Positions 8,090 through 17,437 of a DNA stretch of 38,783 nucleotides are shown in pieces. The notes beneath the pieces are model-generated. The model made no database searches. It was not told the DNA's origin and was given only the letters and a program-made list of their open reading frames with translations. The translations under genes and the position numbers were made by a program. The first letter of the stretch is position 1; every line of letters begins with the position of its first letter. Source of the stretch: an uncultured Ruminococcus sp. (GTDB lineage: Bacteria > Bacillota > Clostridia > Oscillospirales > Acutalibacteraceae); NCBI GenBank assembly GCA_905234535.1, contig CAJOII010000009.1, positions 1-38,783 of the forward strand, read 5' to 3'.

Positions 8090-9220
8090 ATGGTAGAAAT
8101 ACGAGAAGTCAAAACGAAGAAAGAACAGAGAGAATTCCTGAACTTCCCTCTGAAAATGTATAAGGATAATCCGTACTTTGTCCCCCCGCTCTACGGCGAC
8201 GAGAAGAAGATGTTCAGCGCGGATTTTGTCTATAACGATACCTGCGACAGCATCCATCTTAACGCCTATGACGAGAAGGGGAAGATGATCGGCAGGATCA
8301 CCGGCATTATCCAGAAGGCGTCGAACGAGAAGAACCACGAGAAGCGCGCGCGCTTTACGCATTTTGACTGTATCGACGACGAAGAAGCCGCTCACGCTCT
8401 GTTCTCTTATGTCGAGAAATGGGCGAGAGAGAAGGGCATGGACACCGTCTGCGGGCCGCTCGGCTACTCTGATCTTGAGAGAGAGGGGCTGCTGGTCGAG
8501 GGCTTCGATCAGCTTTCGACCTTTGAAGAACAGTATAACGCAGAGTACTACGGCGCTCTCGTTGAGAGCTTCGGCTTTGTAAAAGAGGTCGACTGGACCG
8601 AGTCGAAGCTCAACCTCCCCGATACCGGCGTCGAAGAGATCAGGAAGATGGCGGATTTCGTGATGAAGCGGTACAACCTTCATTTCGGCACCGCAAAAAA
8701 TATCAATGATTTTCTGAACAAATACAGCGACGACTTTTTCTCCCTGCTCGATGTCGCGTATGACAAGCTCTACGGCACCGTACCCTTTACCGACGGGATG
8801 AAGAAGTCGATCATCAAAAGCTTCAAGCTGATCGTCGATCTCGATCATGTCGCGGTGATCCTGGATGAGAACGAGAAGGTCATCTGTATCGGTATCTGCT
8901 TTCCTTCGATCGCGAAGGCGGTGCAGAAGTCGCAGGGTCATCTGACCCCCGCGGCGCTGATCAGACTATTGAGAGCCATCAAGCATCCCGATATCATCGA
9001 TCTCGGGCTGATCGCGGTGGATCCCTCGTATCTCAACCGCGGCGTCAGCACGGTCGTCTCGGCAGAGCTGATGCGGATGCTCGCGTCGCCCTCGATCAAA
9101 TATGCCGAGACGAACCTGAACTTAGAGAATAATTTTGCGATCCAGAACCAGTGGAAGCGCTTCAAGCGCGTCAACCATAAGAGAAGGAGAGCGTATGTCA
9201 AGAGGATAGCGGAGGAATGA
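8090..9220 (+). CDS. GNAT-fold protein (YghO-like), possible acyltransferase
   Basis: 376 residues. The start resembles a known but uncharacterised class of large GNAT-related proteins: FLNFPLKMYKDNPYFVPPL, then a charged stretch and KMIGRITGII, the beta-strand ending in the (V/I)GRI pattern of acetyltransferase folds. The C-terminal half has IIDLGLIAVDPSYLNRGVS, matching a GNAT beta4/motif A with an acyl-donor loop. It lies 17 bases after fakB and one base before plsX, so it is translated with the acyl-phosphate genes. I infer it could use acyl-ACP, acyl-phosphate or acyl-CoA, but no substrate is shown. The Shine-Dalgarno is weak (AAGAGAGAAG). Confidence 0.6.
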   Translation: MVEIREVKTKKEQREFLNFPLKMYKDNPYFVPPLYGDEKKMFSADFVYNDTCDSIHLNAYDEKGKMIGRITGIIQKASNEKNHEKRARFTHFDCIDDEEAAHALFSYVEKWAREKGMDTVCGPLGYSDLEREGLLVEGFDQLSTFEEQYNAEYYGALVESFGFVKEVDWTESKLNLPDTGVEEIRKMADFVMKRYNLHFGTAKNINDFLNKYSDDFFSLLDVAYDKLYGTVPFTDGMKKSIIKSFKLIVDLDHVAVILDENEKVICIGICFPSIAKAVQKSQGHLTPAALIRLLRAIKHPDIIDLGLIAVDPSYLNRGVSTVVSAELMRMLASPSIKYAETNLNLENNFAIQNQWKRFKRVNHKRRRAYVKRIAEE

Positions 9221-9221
9221 T

Positions 9222-10247
9222 ATGAAGATAGCGGTAGACTGCTTCGGCGGCGACAAAAGCCCCGGGGCGAATGTCGAGGGCGCCGTTTGGGCGCTGGATC
9301 GGCACGACGACTTGGAGCTTGTCCTTACAGGCGATGAAGCGAAGATCAGAGACGAGCTTTCTCTGTATAACTATGACACCGACAGGATCACCGTTGTCCA
9401 CGCTCCCGAGATCATCACCGGCGACGATAAGCCCATCAACGCCATCCGCCTCAAGAAGGAGAGCTCGATGGTCAAGGCGATCAGGCTGCTCAGAGAGGAC
9501 AAGGATATCGGAGCGGTCGTCTCCACCGGCGCTTCGGGCGCCTTGATCGGAATCGCCACCATCCGCATCGGCAGGATCGAGGGCGTGCGCCGGCCGGCGT
9601 TCTGTCCGCTGCTGCCCACGATGACAGGAGGGATCGTCGGTGTGTGTGACTCAGGCGCTAATGTCGAGGCGGTGACCCCCGAGACCTTAGTGCATAACGC
9701 GATCTTGGGCACAGAGTACTTAAAGACCGCCTACGCGATCGAGTCTCCCCGCGTCGCGCTGTTGAATGTCGGGACCGAAGCCCACAAAGGCGACGAGCTC
9801 AGACAAAAGACCTATCAATATCTCTCGGAGCTTGACAATTTCAATTTTGTTGGTAATATGGAGAGTAGAGATCTGCTGTCGGGCAAATACGACCTGATCG
9901 TATCCGACGCGTTCTCCGGAAATGTGCTGGTCAAGTCCGTCGAGGGAACTGCCGTAGAACTGCTCAAGAAAATCAAGAGAGACATCTACTCGAAGAATCT
10001 CTACAAGATGGGCGCTCTTCTGATGAAGAAGATGTTTAAGGAAGAGAAAGAGTTCATGAACTATCAGAACTACGGTGGCTCGGTGCTCTTAGGCTGTGAG
10101 AAGGTGATCGTCAAGGGTCACGGCTCCTCCTCCTCCACGGCGGTGTCGATCTGTATCGATCAGGCGTACCGCATGGCAAATTCCAGGATGAACGAGAATG
10201 TCGCGTCGGCGATCGCGGACTTCAACAGACAGCAGAATTTGGAATAA
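9222..10247 (+). CDS. plsX: Phosphate acyltransferase PlsX
   Basis: 341 residues, typical for PlsX, which converts acyl-ACP plus phosphate to acyl-phosphate for PlsY. It begins MKIAVDCFGGDKSP, matching the DAMGGD opening of the family with Cys-Phe in place of Ala-Met. GAVVSTGASGALIG, TMTGGIVGVCDSGANVE and LIVSDAFSGNVLVKS are conserved PlsX segments. GGAGGA at 9210-9215 overlaps the end of the GNAT gene and the ATG at 9222 follows the previous stop at once, so the genes are probably coupled. PlsX beside FakAB places both acyl-phosphate sources in one operon. Confidence 0.95.
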   Translation: MKIAVDCFGGDKSPGANVEGAVWALDRHDDLELVLTGDEAKIRDELSLYNYDTDRITVVHAPEIITGDDKPINAIRLKKESSMVKAIRLLREDKDIGAVVSTGASGALIGIATIRIGRIEGVRRPAFCPLLPTMTGGIVGVCDSGANVEAVTPETLVHNAILGTEYLKTAYAIESPRVALLNVGTEAHKGDELRQKTYQYLSELDNFNFVGNMESRDLLSGKYDLIVSDAFSGNVLVKSVEGTAVELLKKIKRDIYSKNLYKMGALLMKKMFKEEKEFMNYQNYGGSVLLGCEKVIVKGHGSSSSTAVSICIDQAYRMANSRMNENVASAIADFNRQQNLE

Positions 10248-10266
10248 CAGGAAAGGATTTTTGAAG

Positions 10267-10491
10267 ATGTTTGAAGCAGTAAAGACAATTTTGATCGAGC
10301 AGCTGCACCTGAAGAATATCGAGGTGACCCCTCAGTCCAAGATCGCGGAGGATTTAGGCGCGGACTCTCTCGATATCCTCCAGCTTCTGATGACGATCGA
10401 GGAGGAACACGGCATCGTGATTCCCGACGAGGAGCTCGCCTCCTTCGAGACCGTGCAGGATATCGTCGACTACTTAGAAGCGCAGAACTAA
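10267..10491 (+). CDS. acpP: Acyl carrier protein
   Basis: 74 residues, acidic. The phosphopantetheine attachment site is Ser34 in GADSLDILQL. The start is the ATG at 10267, after GAAAGG; the frame is open upstream inside plsX but that part does not look like ACP. Last gene of the lipid operon, 19 bases after plsX, and followed at once by a 14-bp terminator stem. The plsX-acpP order is common in Firmicutes. Confidence 0.95.
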   Translation: MFEAVKTILIEQLHLKNIEVTPQSKIAEDLGADSLDILQLLMTIEEEHGIVIPDEELASFETVQDIVDYLEAQN

Positions 10492-10492
10492 G

Positions 10493-10523
10493 AAAGAAGA
10501 GGGCGTCCGACGCCCTCTTCTTT
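10493..10523 (+). terminator. Terminator of the lipid operon
   Basis: 14-bp perfect stem (10493-10506 with 10510-10523) with a three-base loop; the 3' arm ends CTTCTTT. It begins two bases after the acpP stop. Confidence 0.88.
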
Positions 10524-10590
10524 ATGAATGATGTATAATAAACAGCTGTGGGAGGATTCCATCCTCACCGGACTTTGTTGAATGTATAAG

Positions 10591-10625
10591 AAAAGCAGGC
10601 GGTTCATACTGAACGACCTGCTTTT
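10591..10625. terminator. Bidirectional terminator between acpP and argF
   Basis: AAAAGCAGG (10591-10599) pairs with CCTGCTTTT (10617-10625). After an internal mismatch, GTTCA (10602-10606) pairs with TGAAC (10610-10614). T-runs occur on both strands, so it can end argF (minus) as well as read-through from the lipid operon. Confidence 0.8.
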
Positions 10626-10675
10626 TATGTTTGTAATAAAATTATTCAAGCGAAACGAGAAACCATCGTTATATA

Positions 10676-11671
10676 TTATTGATCGGCGAGTGTTGCCGCG
10701 ATGACCGCCTTGATGGTGTGCATACGGTTCTCGGCCTCGTCGAAGACGACGGAACGCTTTGATTCGAACACCTCGTCGGTGACCTCCATACAGTCGATGC
10801 CGAACTTCTGATGGATCTGTTTGCCGATGGTCGTTTTGAGATCGTGGAACGCGGGCAGACAGTGCATGAAGCGGCAGCTCTCTCCCGCTTTGTCCATCAG
10901 CTCTTGGGTCACGCGATAGGGGGAGAGATCTTCTATCCGCTCTTCCCACACCTCGTCGGGCTCGCCCATCGAGACCCAGACATCGGTGTAGATGACATCG
11001 GCGCCCTTGACAGCCTCTTCGGGCTCCTCGATGAACTCAAGCGACGCGCCGGTGCTTTTTGCGATCTCTTCACATTCTTCGATGAGTGATTGGTCGGGGA
11101 AGTATTTCTTCGGCGCGCAGGCGACAAAGCGCATCCCCATCTTCGCGCAGCCCACCATCAGAGAGTTGCCCATATTATACCGCGCGTCTCCCATATAGAC
11201 GAGCTTCTTGCCTTTGAGTCCGCCGCAGTGCTCCCTGATCGTCAGGAAGTCCGCCAAAATCTGAGTGGGGTGGAACTCGTTAGTCAGACCGTTATAGACC
11301 GGCACGCCCGCATAACGCGCGAGCTCCTCGACGATCTCTTGACCGAAGCCGCGGTACTCGATCGCGTCATACATCCTGCCGAGCACTCTCGCGGTGTCCG
11401 CGATCGACTCTTTCTTGCCGATCTGAGAGCCGGAGGGGTCCAAGTAGGTGGGGTGCATCCCGAGATCCGCCGCGGCGACCTCAAACGCGCAGCGGGTGCG
11501 GGTGGAGGTCTTCTCAAAAATCAGCGCGATGCTCTTCCCTTCGCACAGGCGGTGGGGGATGCCCGCTTTTTTCTTCTCTTTCAGATCGGCGGCGAGATCG
11601 ATCAGCCCGCCGATCTGTTCGGGAGTGAGGTCGAGTAGTTTTAAGAAGCTTTTATTTTTTAAATCGATCAT
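10676..11671 (-). CDS. argF: Ornithine carbamoyltransferase
   Basis: 331 residues; makes citrulline from ornithine and carbamoyl phosphate. The carbamoyl-phosphate motif STRTR (56-60), HPTQ (in [12 protein letters not shown]) and the ornithine/catalytic segment HCLPAFHD are all intact, and the C-terminus [15 protein letters not shown] is of the long ArgF/ArcB type. AAGGTG at 11678-11683 sits six bases before the ATG at 11671; an in-frame GTG at 11680 lies within that ribosome site, so I reject it. Last gene of the arg operon, 23 bases after argD. The biosynthetic role is taken from operon context. Confidence 0.95.
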   Translation of the reverse strand: MIDLKNKSFLKLLDLTPEQIGGLIDLAADLKEKKKAGIPHRLCEGKSIALIFEKTSTRTRCAFEVAAADLGMHPTYLDPSGSQIGKKESIADTARVLGRMYDAIEYRGFGQEIVEELARYAGVPVYNGLTNEFHPTQILADFLTIREHCGGLKGKKLVYMGDARYNMGNSLMVGCAKMGMRFVACAPKKYFPDQSLIEECEEIAKSTGASLEFIEEPEEAVKGADVIYTDVWVSMGEPDEVWEERIEDLSPYRVTQELMDKAGESCRFMHCLPAFHDLKTTIGKQIHQKFGIDCMEVTDEVFESKRSVVFDEAENRMHTIKAVIAATLADQ

Positions 11672-11694
11672 ATTTATCACCTTATTCTAAAAAG

Positions 11695-12852
11695 CTATGA
11701 ACAGAGAACTGTCTTGATGATCTCCACCGCCTTTTTCAGCTCGTCATAGCCGATATTCAGCGGGGGGAGCAGTCTGAGCTTATCTTTTGCCGAGAGGCAC
11801 AGCACGCCTTTATCCATACATTCTCTGATGACATCGGAGACAGGCTTCTCTGTCGTGACGCCGAGCATCAGCCCGAGACCGGAGACTTTGGCGCCTGTCT
11901 TCTCGAGCTCTTTTCTGATATATTCGCCTTTCTTTTTGACTTCGTTCAGAAAGTCGCCGTCCAGTCTCTTCTGTACCGAGAGCGCCGCCGCGGCGCAGAC
12001 GGGATTCGCCCCGAAGGTAGAGCCGTGATCGCCGTAGGAGAAGATATCCTCCACCTTCTCAGAGAGGAGCGTAGCGCCCATCGGCAGACCTCCCGCGAGA
12101 CCCTTCGCCGTGGAGACGATGTCGGGATGAAGGTCATAGTGCATATACGAGTAGAGCGCGCCGGTTCTGCCGTTGCCGGTCTGTACCTCGTCGACAATGA
12201 GGAGGATGTCCTTCTCGTCGCAGAGCGCCTGTACCGCCTGCAGATATTCTTTTGAGAGGACATTCACACCGCCCTCGCCCTGGATACATTCGAGCATGAC
12301 CGCGGCTGTGGGGTATTTTCCGATCAAATCGCGCAGCCCGTCGATATCTTCGGGCTCTGTGTAGAGAAAGCCCTCGGTCAGCGGGAGGAACTGTGTATGA
12401 AAGCTGTCCTGTCCCGTCGCCGCTAAAGTGGTCAGCGTTCTGCCGTGGAAGGAGCGGTTCATCGTGACGATATGGAAGTATTCGCCGCCCTTCTTCGCAG
12501 CAGCGTACTTTCTCGCTGCTTTGATCGCGCATTCGTTGCTCTCGGCGCCGGAGTTTGAGAAGAAGACCTTCTTCATACCGGTCCTCTCGCACAGGATCTT
12601 CGCAAGCTCAGCCGAGGGCGCGGTATAGTAGAGGTTCGAGGTGTGGGTGAGGGTGCTCGCCTGATCGGTGATTGCTTTGACGACCTCGTCGTCGCTGTAG
12701 CCGAAGGCGTTGACCCCGATACCGGAGGTCATGTCGATATATTCTCTGCCGTTTTCGTCATAGCATAAGGCGCCCTTTCCTCTTGTGATCAACAGGTCAA
12801 AGCGGTTATATGTGTGGGCGATATACTGTTTATCCGTGTTTTTTATGTTCAT
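11695..12852 (-). CDS. argD: Acetylornithine aminotransferase
   Basis: 385 residues, class III PLP aminotransferase. DEVQTGNGRTG (221-231) supplies the cofactor-binding Asp, and Lys250 in STAKGLAGGLPMGA is the Schiff-base lysine. It converts N-acetylglutamate semialdehyde to N-acetylornithine. The first 23 bases overlap the end of argB, which suggests translational coupling. Other class III enzymes share these motifs; the operon makes ArgD the clear choice. Confidence 0.95.
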   Translation of the reverse strand: MNIKNTDKQYIAHTYNRFDLLITRGKGALCYDENGREYIDMTSGIGVNAFGYSDDEVVKAITDQASTLTHTSNLYYTAPSAELAKILCERTGMKKVFFSNSGAESNECAIKAARKYAAAKKGGEYFHIVTMNRSFHGRTLTTLAATGQDSFHTQFLPLTEGFLYTEPEDIDGLRDLIGKYPTAAVMLECIQGEGGVNVLSKEYLQAVQALCDEKDILLIVDEVQTGNGRTGALYSYMHYDLHPDIVSTAKGLAGGLPMGATLLSEKVEDIFSYGDHGSTFGANPVCAAAALSVQKRLDGDFLNEVKKKGEYIRKELEKTGAKVSGLGLMLGVTTEKPVSDVIRECMDKGVLCLSAKDKLRLLPPLNIGYDELKKAVEIIKTVLCS

Positions 12853-13717
12853 CGCTGTCTCCTACTACCATGGTGCCGGCGCCTTCGTCGGTGAGTATTT
12901 CCATCAGGATCGAGTGCGGGACCCTGCCGTCCATGATGATGACCTTTTCTACGCCGTTGTAGATCGCCTCGATACAGCAGCCCACCTTCGGGATCATGCC
13001 GTCAGAGATCACGCCGTCGCGATAGAGGGAGTGCGCCTGTGAGACGGTGATCTCGGGGATGAGCGTCTTCGGATCGTTCTTGTCCTTCAGGATCCCCGCG
13101 ATGTCGGTCATCATGATCAGACGCGAAGCGCCGATCGCGCCCGCGATGTGCGCCGCCGCGGTGTCGCCGTTGATGTTGTAGGCGTTGCCCTCTTTATCAC
13201 AGCCGATGGTGGAGATGACGGGGATATAGCCCTTCTCCAAGAGGTCGAGGATCGGCTGGGGGTTGATGCCGGTAATGTTGCCGACGAAGCCGAGGCGTTC
13301 GTCCTTGACTTCTGCTTCGATCAGCCTGCCGTCCATGCCGGAGATACCCATCGCCTTGCCGCCCTTTGACTCGAGCAGGTTGACGAGCGTCTTGTTGACC
13401 TTGCCGGAGAGTACCATCTGGACGATGTCGATGGTCTCCTTGTCGGTGACTCTCAGCCCGTCGACAAACTGCGGCTCTTTGCCGTATTTCTCCATGACCT
13501 CGTTGATCTCGGGGCCGCCGCCGTGCACCAGCACGACCTTCACCCCGATAAGCCACAACAGGACGACATCCTGCATCACCTGTTCTTTGAGCTCGTCGCT
13601 CTGCATCGCGTTGCCGCCGTATTTGACGACGACGATCTTGCCGTTATACTGCTTGATATACGGAAGCGCCTGCGTGATGACCTCGGCGCGCTGTGCGTTC
13701 GTAAATTCATTGATCAT
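12830..13717 (-). CDS. argB: Acetylglutamate kinase
   Basis: 295 residues; phosphorylates N-acetylglutamate. KYGGNAM (Gly-rich, Lys) and VLVHGGGPEINEVM are the ATP/substrate motifs of the amino-acid kinase family, and NINGDTAAAHIAGAIGA is also conserved. An extra N-terminal helix (about 2-25, NEFTNAQRAEVITQALPYI) precedes the first strand, as in hexameric, arginine-inhibited enzymes, so feedback control is likely. AGGTGA lies five bases before the ATG at 13717; the upstream GTG at 13726 overlaps that site. Confidence 0.95.
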   Translation of the reverse strand: MINEFTNAQRAEVITQALPYIKQYNGKIVVVKYGGNAMQSDELKEQVMQDVVLLWLIGVKVVLVHGGGPEINEVMEKYGKEPQFVDGLRVTDKETIDIVQMVLSGKVNKTLVNLLESKGGKAMGISGMDGRLIEAEVKDERLGFVGNITGINPQPILDLLEKGYIPVISTIGCDKEGNAYNINGDTAAAHIAGAIGASRLIMMTDIAGILKDKNDPKTLIPEITVSQAHSLYRDGVISDGMIPKVGCCIEAIYNGVEKVIIMDGRVPHSILMEILTDEGAGTMVVGDSDEHKKHG

Positions 13718-13735
13718 ATCTTTCACCTAAGCCCT

Positions 13736-13753
13736 CGGCGGATAAGACCGCCG
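13736..13753 (-). other. Small hairpin between argJ and argB
   Basis: CGGCGG (13736-13741) pairs with CCGCCG (13748-13753) in the 64-bp argJ-argB spacer, just upstream of the argB ribosome site. No T-run follows on the minus strand, so it looks like an mRNA structure rather than a terminator. Confidence 0.4.
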
Positions 13754-13781
13754 TTACTTTTTCTCTGCTTTTTCGGATAAT

Positions 13782-14996
13782 TTATGTTCGATAGTCACCG
13801 TTGATCCTGACATAGTCATAGGTCAGGTCACAGCCCCACGCGGTCGATTGATACTCGCCGCTTTTGAGGTCGATCAGGATCTCTATCTCGTCTTCCAACA
13901 GGATCTCCTTCGCCTTTTCTTCGGAGAAGTCGACCCCCGCGCCGTTCTCACAGACGAGGATCTCACCCTTGTCGGAGCGGAAGCGGACATCGATCCGGTC
14001 GATATCGACATCGGCAGAAGAATACCCGATCGCGCAGAGCACTCTGCCCCAGTTCGCGTCCGCGCCGAACATTGCGGCTTTGAGCAGAGAGGAGCAGATG
14101 ACCGACTTCGCGACCGTCTTCGCGGTTTGGAGGTCTTTTGCGCCCGAGACACGGCATTCGAGCAGCTTGGTCGCGCCCTCGCCGTCGGAGGCGATCATCC
14201 TGCACAGCGCCACCGTGACGGTGTTGAGCGCCTTCATAAAGGTCTTGAACTCATCGCCCTCTTCGGTGATCTGCGCGTTTTCCGCCATACCGTTGCACAG
14301 CACCGTCACCATATCGTTGGTGGAGGTGTCGCCGTCGACGGAGAGCATATTGAAGGACGACTCGATATCGGACGAGAGCGCTCTTTGCAGCATCTCTCTG
14401 CTGATACAGACATCGCTCGTGATGAAGACGAGCATCGTCGCCATGTCGGGATGGATCATCCCCGAGCCCTTAGCGATGCCGCCGATGCGGCAGGTCCTGC
14501 CCGAGAGGGTGAACTCCACAGCGATCTCTTTCGGCTTTGTGTCGGTGGTCATGATACCGAGCGCCGCAGAGGCAGAGCCGTCCTCGCTTAAAGCGCCGAC
14601 CAGCGGGCCGATGCCTCTCTCGATCGGGGCGATGTCGAGCGGCTGGCCGATCACGCCGGTGGACGCGACCACGATGTCGTCGACCTCAAGTCCTAATTTC
14701 TCAGCGCACAGAGCGGACATCCGCTCGGCGATCTCGATGCCGTTCGCGTTGCAGGTGTTGGCGTTGCCGGAGTTACAGATGATCGCCTGCGCGTATCCGT
14801 CTGAGAGGTGATCCTTCGTGACGATCAGCGGCGCGCCTTTGACGAGGTTTCTCGTATAGACCGCGGCGGCGGTGCATCTCTTCTCGCTGACAATTAACGA
14901 GAGGTCGTTTTTTTCTGTATTTTTGCGGATACCGCAGTGGACCGATGCAGCTTTGAAGCCGGTCGCCGCGGTAACGCCTGATTCGATGATTTTCAT
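13782..14996 (-). CDS. argJ: Glutamate N-acetyltransferase / ornithine acetyltransferase
   Basis: 404 residues. ArgJ moves the acetyl group from N-acetylornithine to glutamate, making the pathway cyclic. The precursor is cut autocatalytically before Thr187 in the MATML motif (preceded by KGSGMIHPD), which becomes the catalytic N-terminal residue of the beta chain. AAAGGA at 15005-15010 has 8-nt spacing to the ATG at 14996 and only 2 nt to the ATG at 15002. No argA is seen here; whether this enzyme is also acetyl-CoA-dependent cannot be read. Confidence 0.95.
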   Translation of the reverse strand: MKIIESGVTAATGFKAASVHCGIRKNTEKNDLSLIVSEKRCTAAAVYTRNLVKGAPLIVTKDHLSDGYAQAIICNSGNANTCNANGIEIAERMSALCAEKLGLEVDDIVVASTGVIGQPLDIAPIERGIGPLVGALSEDGSASAALGIMTTDTKPKEIAVEFTLSGRTCRIGGIAKGSGMIHPDMATMLVFITSDVCISREMLQRALSSDIESSFNMLSVDGDTSTNDMVTVLCNGMAENAQITEEGDEFKTFMKALNTVTVALCRMIASDGEGATKLLECRVSGAKDLQTAKTVAKSVICSSLLKAAMFGADANWGRVLCAIGYSSADVDIDRIDVRFRSDKGEILVCENGAGVDFSEEKAKEILLEDEIEILIDLKSGEYQSTAWGCDLTYDYVRINGDYRT

Positions 14997-15035
14997 ATAC
15001 ATTTTCCTTTGATCAATTTATCTTGTATGAAAGCC

Positions 15036-15956
15036 TCAGACGCATAGTCCTTTCGCCTCGTCACATCCGAGCACGATGTTCATGTTCTGGATCGCGGCGC
15101 CCGATGCGCCTTTGCCTAAGTTGTCGAAGCGGGAGACCAGCGTCATTCGTTTATCTGAGCCATAGACGCTCACGGTCATATCGTCTCTGCCTTCCATCTT
15201 AAGGCTTGAGAGAAAGCCACCCTCGTCTGTGTCTTCAAAACGGATCAAACCGCCCTGATAGTAGCTCTGATACGCTTCTTTGATGTCCTTCAGGGTACCG
15301 TTTAAGTCCTTTGAAAACAGCGGCACCGTCACCTGCATCCCGCTGTAGAAGTCCGCGACTACGGGGCAGAACACGGGGGCGTTCTCAAGATCAGTATACA
15401 TCTGCATCTCGGGGAGATGCTTGTGAGACTGTGAGAGCGCGTACATCCGCGGCGCGAAGAGGAGGCGGTCGCGGCCCTGCGCTTCATACTCTCTGATCAT
15501 CTTTTTGCCGCCGCCCGAGTATCCCGTTATAGAGAAGCACGAAAGATACGCGTCCTTCTTGATCAGACCTAAAGCTGTGAGCGGCTCGACCAGAGCGATG
15601 AAGCCCGAGGCGTGACAGCCCGGATTTGCGATCCTTTTTGCCGTTTTGATCTTTTCTCTTTGGTCTTTCAGCTCCGGCATCCCGTAGACGAAGTCATCGC
15701 TTGTGCGGTGAGCGGTGGAGGTGTCGATGATGACGGTGTGATCGTTCTCGACGAGCGAGACCGACTCTCTCGCGGCGTCATCCGGCAGACAGAGGAAGGT
15801 GATGTCGGAGTCGTTGATGATCTGCCGTTTTGCATTATTATCTTTTCTCAGCTCGTCAGGCAGGGTCAGCAGGGTGATGTCGTCTCTCTGTGCGAGGCGT
15901 TCTCTGATCCTCAGCCCGGTGGTGCCCGCGGAGCCGTCTATAAATATCTTGGTCAT
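15036..15956 (-). CDS. argC: N-acetyl-gamma-glutamyl-phosphate reductase (short type)
   Basis: 306 residues, the shorter type-2 ArgC rather than the ~340-residue form. The NAD(P)-binding start is KIFIDGSAGTTGLRI, and the catalytic cysteine is Cys114 in NPGCHASG. It reduces acetylglutamyl phosphate to the semialdehyde. Its ATG overlaps the argH stop by four bases (ATGA at 15953-15956), a coupled arrangement. Confidence 0.95.
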   Translation of the reverse strand: MTKIFIDGSAGTTGLRIRERLAQRDDITLLTLPDELRKDNNAKRQIINDSDITFLCLPDDAARESVSLVENDHTVIIDTSTAHRTSDDFVYGMPELKDQREKIKTAKRIANPGCHASGFIALVEPLTALGLIKKDAYLSCFSITGYSGGGKKMIREYEAQGRDRLLFAPRMYALSQSHKHLPEMQMYTDLENAPVFCPVVADFYSGMQVTVPLFSKDLNGTLKDIKEAYQSYYQGGLIRFEDTDEGGFLSSLKMEGRDDMTVSVYGSDKRMTLVSRFDNLGKGASGAAIQNMNIVLGCDEAKGLCV

Positions 15957-17326
15957 TTCAGTTGTTCCTTTACATAGCGGATCTGCTCTTCGATGGAGCC
16001 CACCGAGGTGCCGCCCTTAGAGTTTCTCCTGTTCGCGCAGTTTATGAGATCGATGTCCTCATACAGGTCTTCTTCGAACAGCTCGCTGTAGCTCTTGTAT
16101 ACCGAGAGGGGGAGGGTCTCCAATACAAGGCCGTGTTCGATGCAGTAGGCGACGATCTCTCCCGAGATCTTGTAGGAGGAGCGAAACGGCATGCCCTTCT
16201 TCGTCAGATAGTCGGCGAGATCGGTCGCGTTGATAAAGCCTCTTTGCGCCGCTTTCTTCATGTTTTCGGTCTTGACCTTCATCGACTCGATCATCGGCGC
16301 GAAGACACAGAGCGACATCAGGATCGTATCGCAGGCGTCGAAGACGCCCTCCTTATCCTCCTGCATATCCTTGTTGTACGCGAGGGGCAGACCTTTGAGA
16401 GCGGTGAACATTCCCATCAGATCGCCGTAGACCCTGCCGGTCTTGCCTCTGACGAGCTCCGCCATATCGGAGTTCTTCTTCTGCGGCATGATCGAGGATC
16501 CGGTGGTGAAGGCGTCCGAGAGCTCGATAAACGAGAACTCCCAGCTCGACCAGAGGATGATCTCCTCGGACAGGCGCGAGAGATGGGTCATCTCGGTGGA
16601 GATATCGAAGAGAAGCTCTAAGACGAAGTCTCTGTCCGAGACGCCGTCGAGCGAGTTCATCGCGATACCGTCAAAGCCCAAGAGCGACGCCTCATACTCT
16701 CTGTCGGTGTCATAGGTGGTGCCGGCTAAGGCGCAGCAGCCGATCGGGGAGATGTTCATCCGCTTTTTGCAGTCCTTGAGACGGTCGATATCACGTAGCA
16801 GCATCATCGCGTACGCGAGCAGATGATGGCCGAACATGATCGGCTGGGCTCTCTGCAGGTGGGTGTATCCGGGCATGATGGCGGATTTGTACGATTCAGC
16901 CTTCTCGCAGAGCGCTGCGATCAGCGACTTTGTCTTCTCGATGATCTCGTCGGTCTCGTTCTTTAAATACATCCGCATATCGAGAGCGACCTGATCGTTC
17001 CTCGAGCGGGCGGTGTGGAGCTTCTTGCCGACATCGCCGACGCGGCGGGTCAGCTCCGCTTCGACGAACATATGGATGTCCTCGGCGGTCTCGTCGATCG
17101 AAAGTTTCCCCTCGCTGATATCGTCGCGGATACTGATAAGCGCTTCAACGAGGATATCGGCCTCCGATTCTTCGATGATATGCTGACGGGCGAGCATCTT
17201 CGCGTGGGCGATGCTGCCCTCGATATCTTCCTTGTACATTCTTTGGTCAAAGCCGATAGACGCGTTGAACGCGTCCGCGATAGAGGAGACCTCTCCCGAG
17301 GTCCTGCCCGCCCACATTTTTGCCAT
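15953..17326 (-). CDS. argH: Argininosuccinate lyase
   Basis: 457 residues. The fumarase/aspartase-superfamily signature GSSIMPQKKN is at 276-285 and supplies the catalytic serine loop; THLQRAQP (about 155-162) is also conserved. It splits argininosuccinate to arginine and fumarate. GGGAGAA precedes the ATG. It ends in the four-base overlap with argC. Confidence 0.96.
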   Translation of the reverse strand: MAKMWAGRTSGEVSSIADAFNASIGFDQRMYKEDIEGSIAHAKMLARQHIIEESEADILVEALISIRDDISEGKLSIDETAEDIHMFVEAELTRRVGDVGKKLHTARSRNDQVALDMRMYLKNETDEIIEKTKSLIAALCEKAESYKSAIMPGYTHLQRAQPIMFGHHLLAYAMMLLRDIDRLKDCKKRMNISPIGCCALAGTTYDTDREYEASLLGFDGIAMNSLDGVSDRDFVLELLFDISTEMTHLSRLSEEIILWSSWEFSFIELSDAFTTGSSIMPQKKNSDMAELVRGKTGRVYGDLMGMFTALKGLPLAYNKDMQEDKEGVFDACDTILMSLCVFAPMIESMKVKTENMKKAAQRGFINATDLADYLTKKGMPFRSSYKISGEIVAYCIEHGLVLETLPLSVYKSYSELFEEDLYEDIDLINCANRRNSKGGTSVGSIEEQIRYVKEQLK

Positions 17327-17364
17327 AGTATTCTCCCGTAAACAGTTCTTTATATACGCACATC

Positions 17365-17434
17365 GGCGGGACTTGATGTCCCGCCTGTGATGGTTGTCCG
17401 TTGTTGATTTTTCCGATTGCCGCAGCAGTCGGAA
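17365..17434 (-). other. Two hairpins in the argG-argH spacer
   Basis: GGCGGGAC (17365-17372) pairs with GTCCCGCC (17378-17385). TTCCGATTGC (17411-17420) pairs with GCAGTCGGAA (17425-17434), with one wobble. Neither has a T-run in the direction of transcription, so they may be RNA processing or stabilising structures separating argG from argHCJBDF rather than full terminators. Confidence 0.5.
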
Positions 17435-17437
17435 GGA

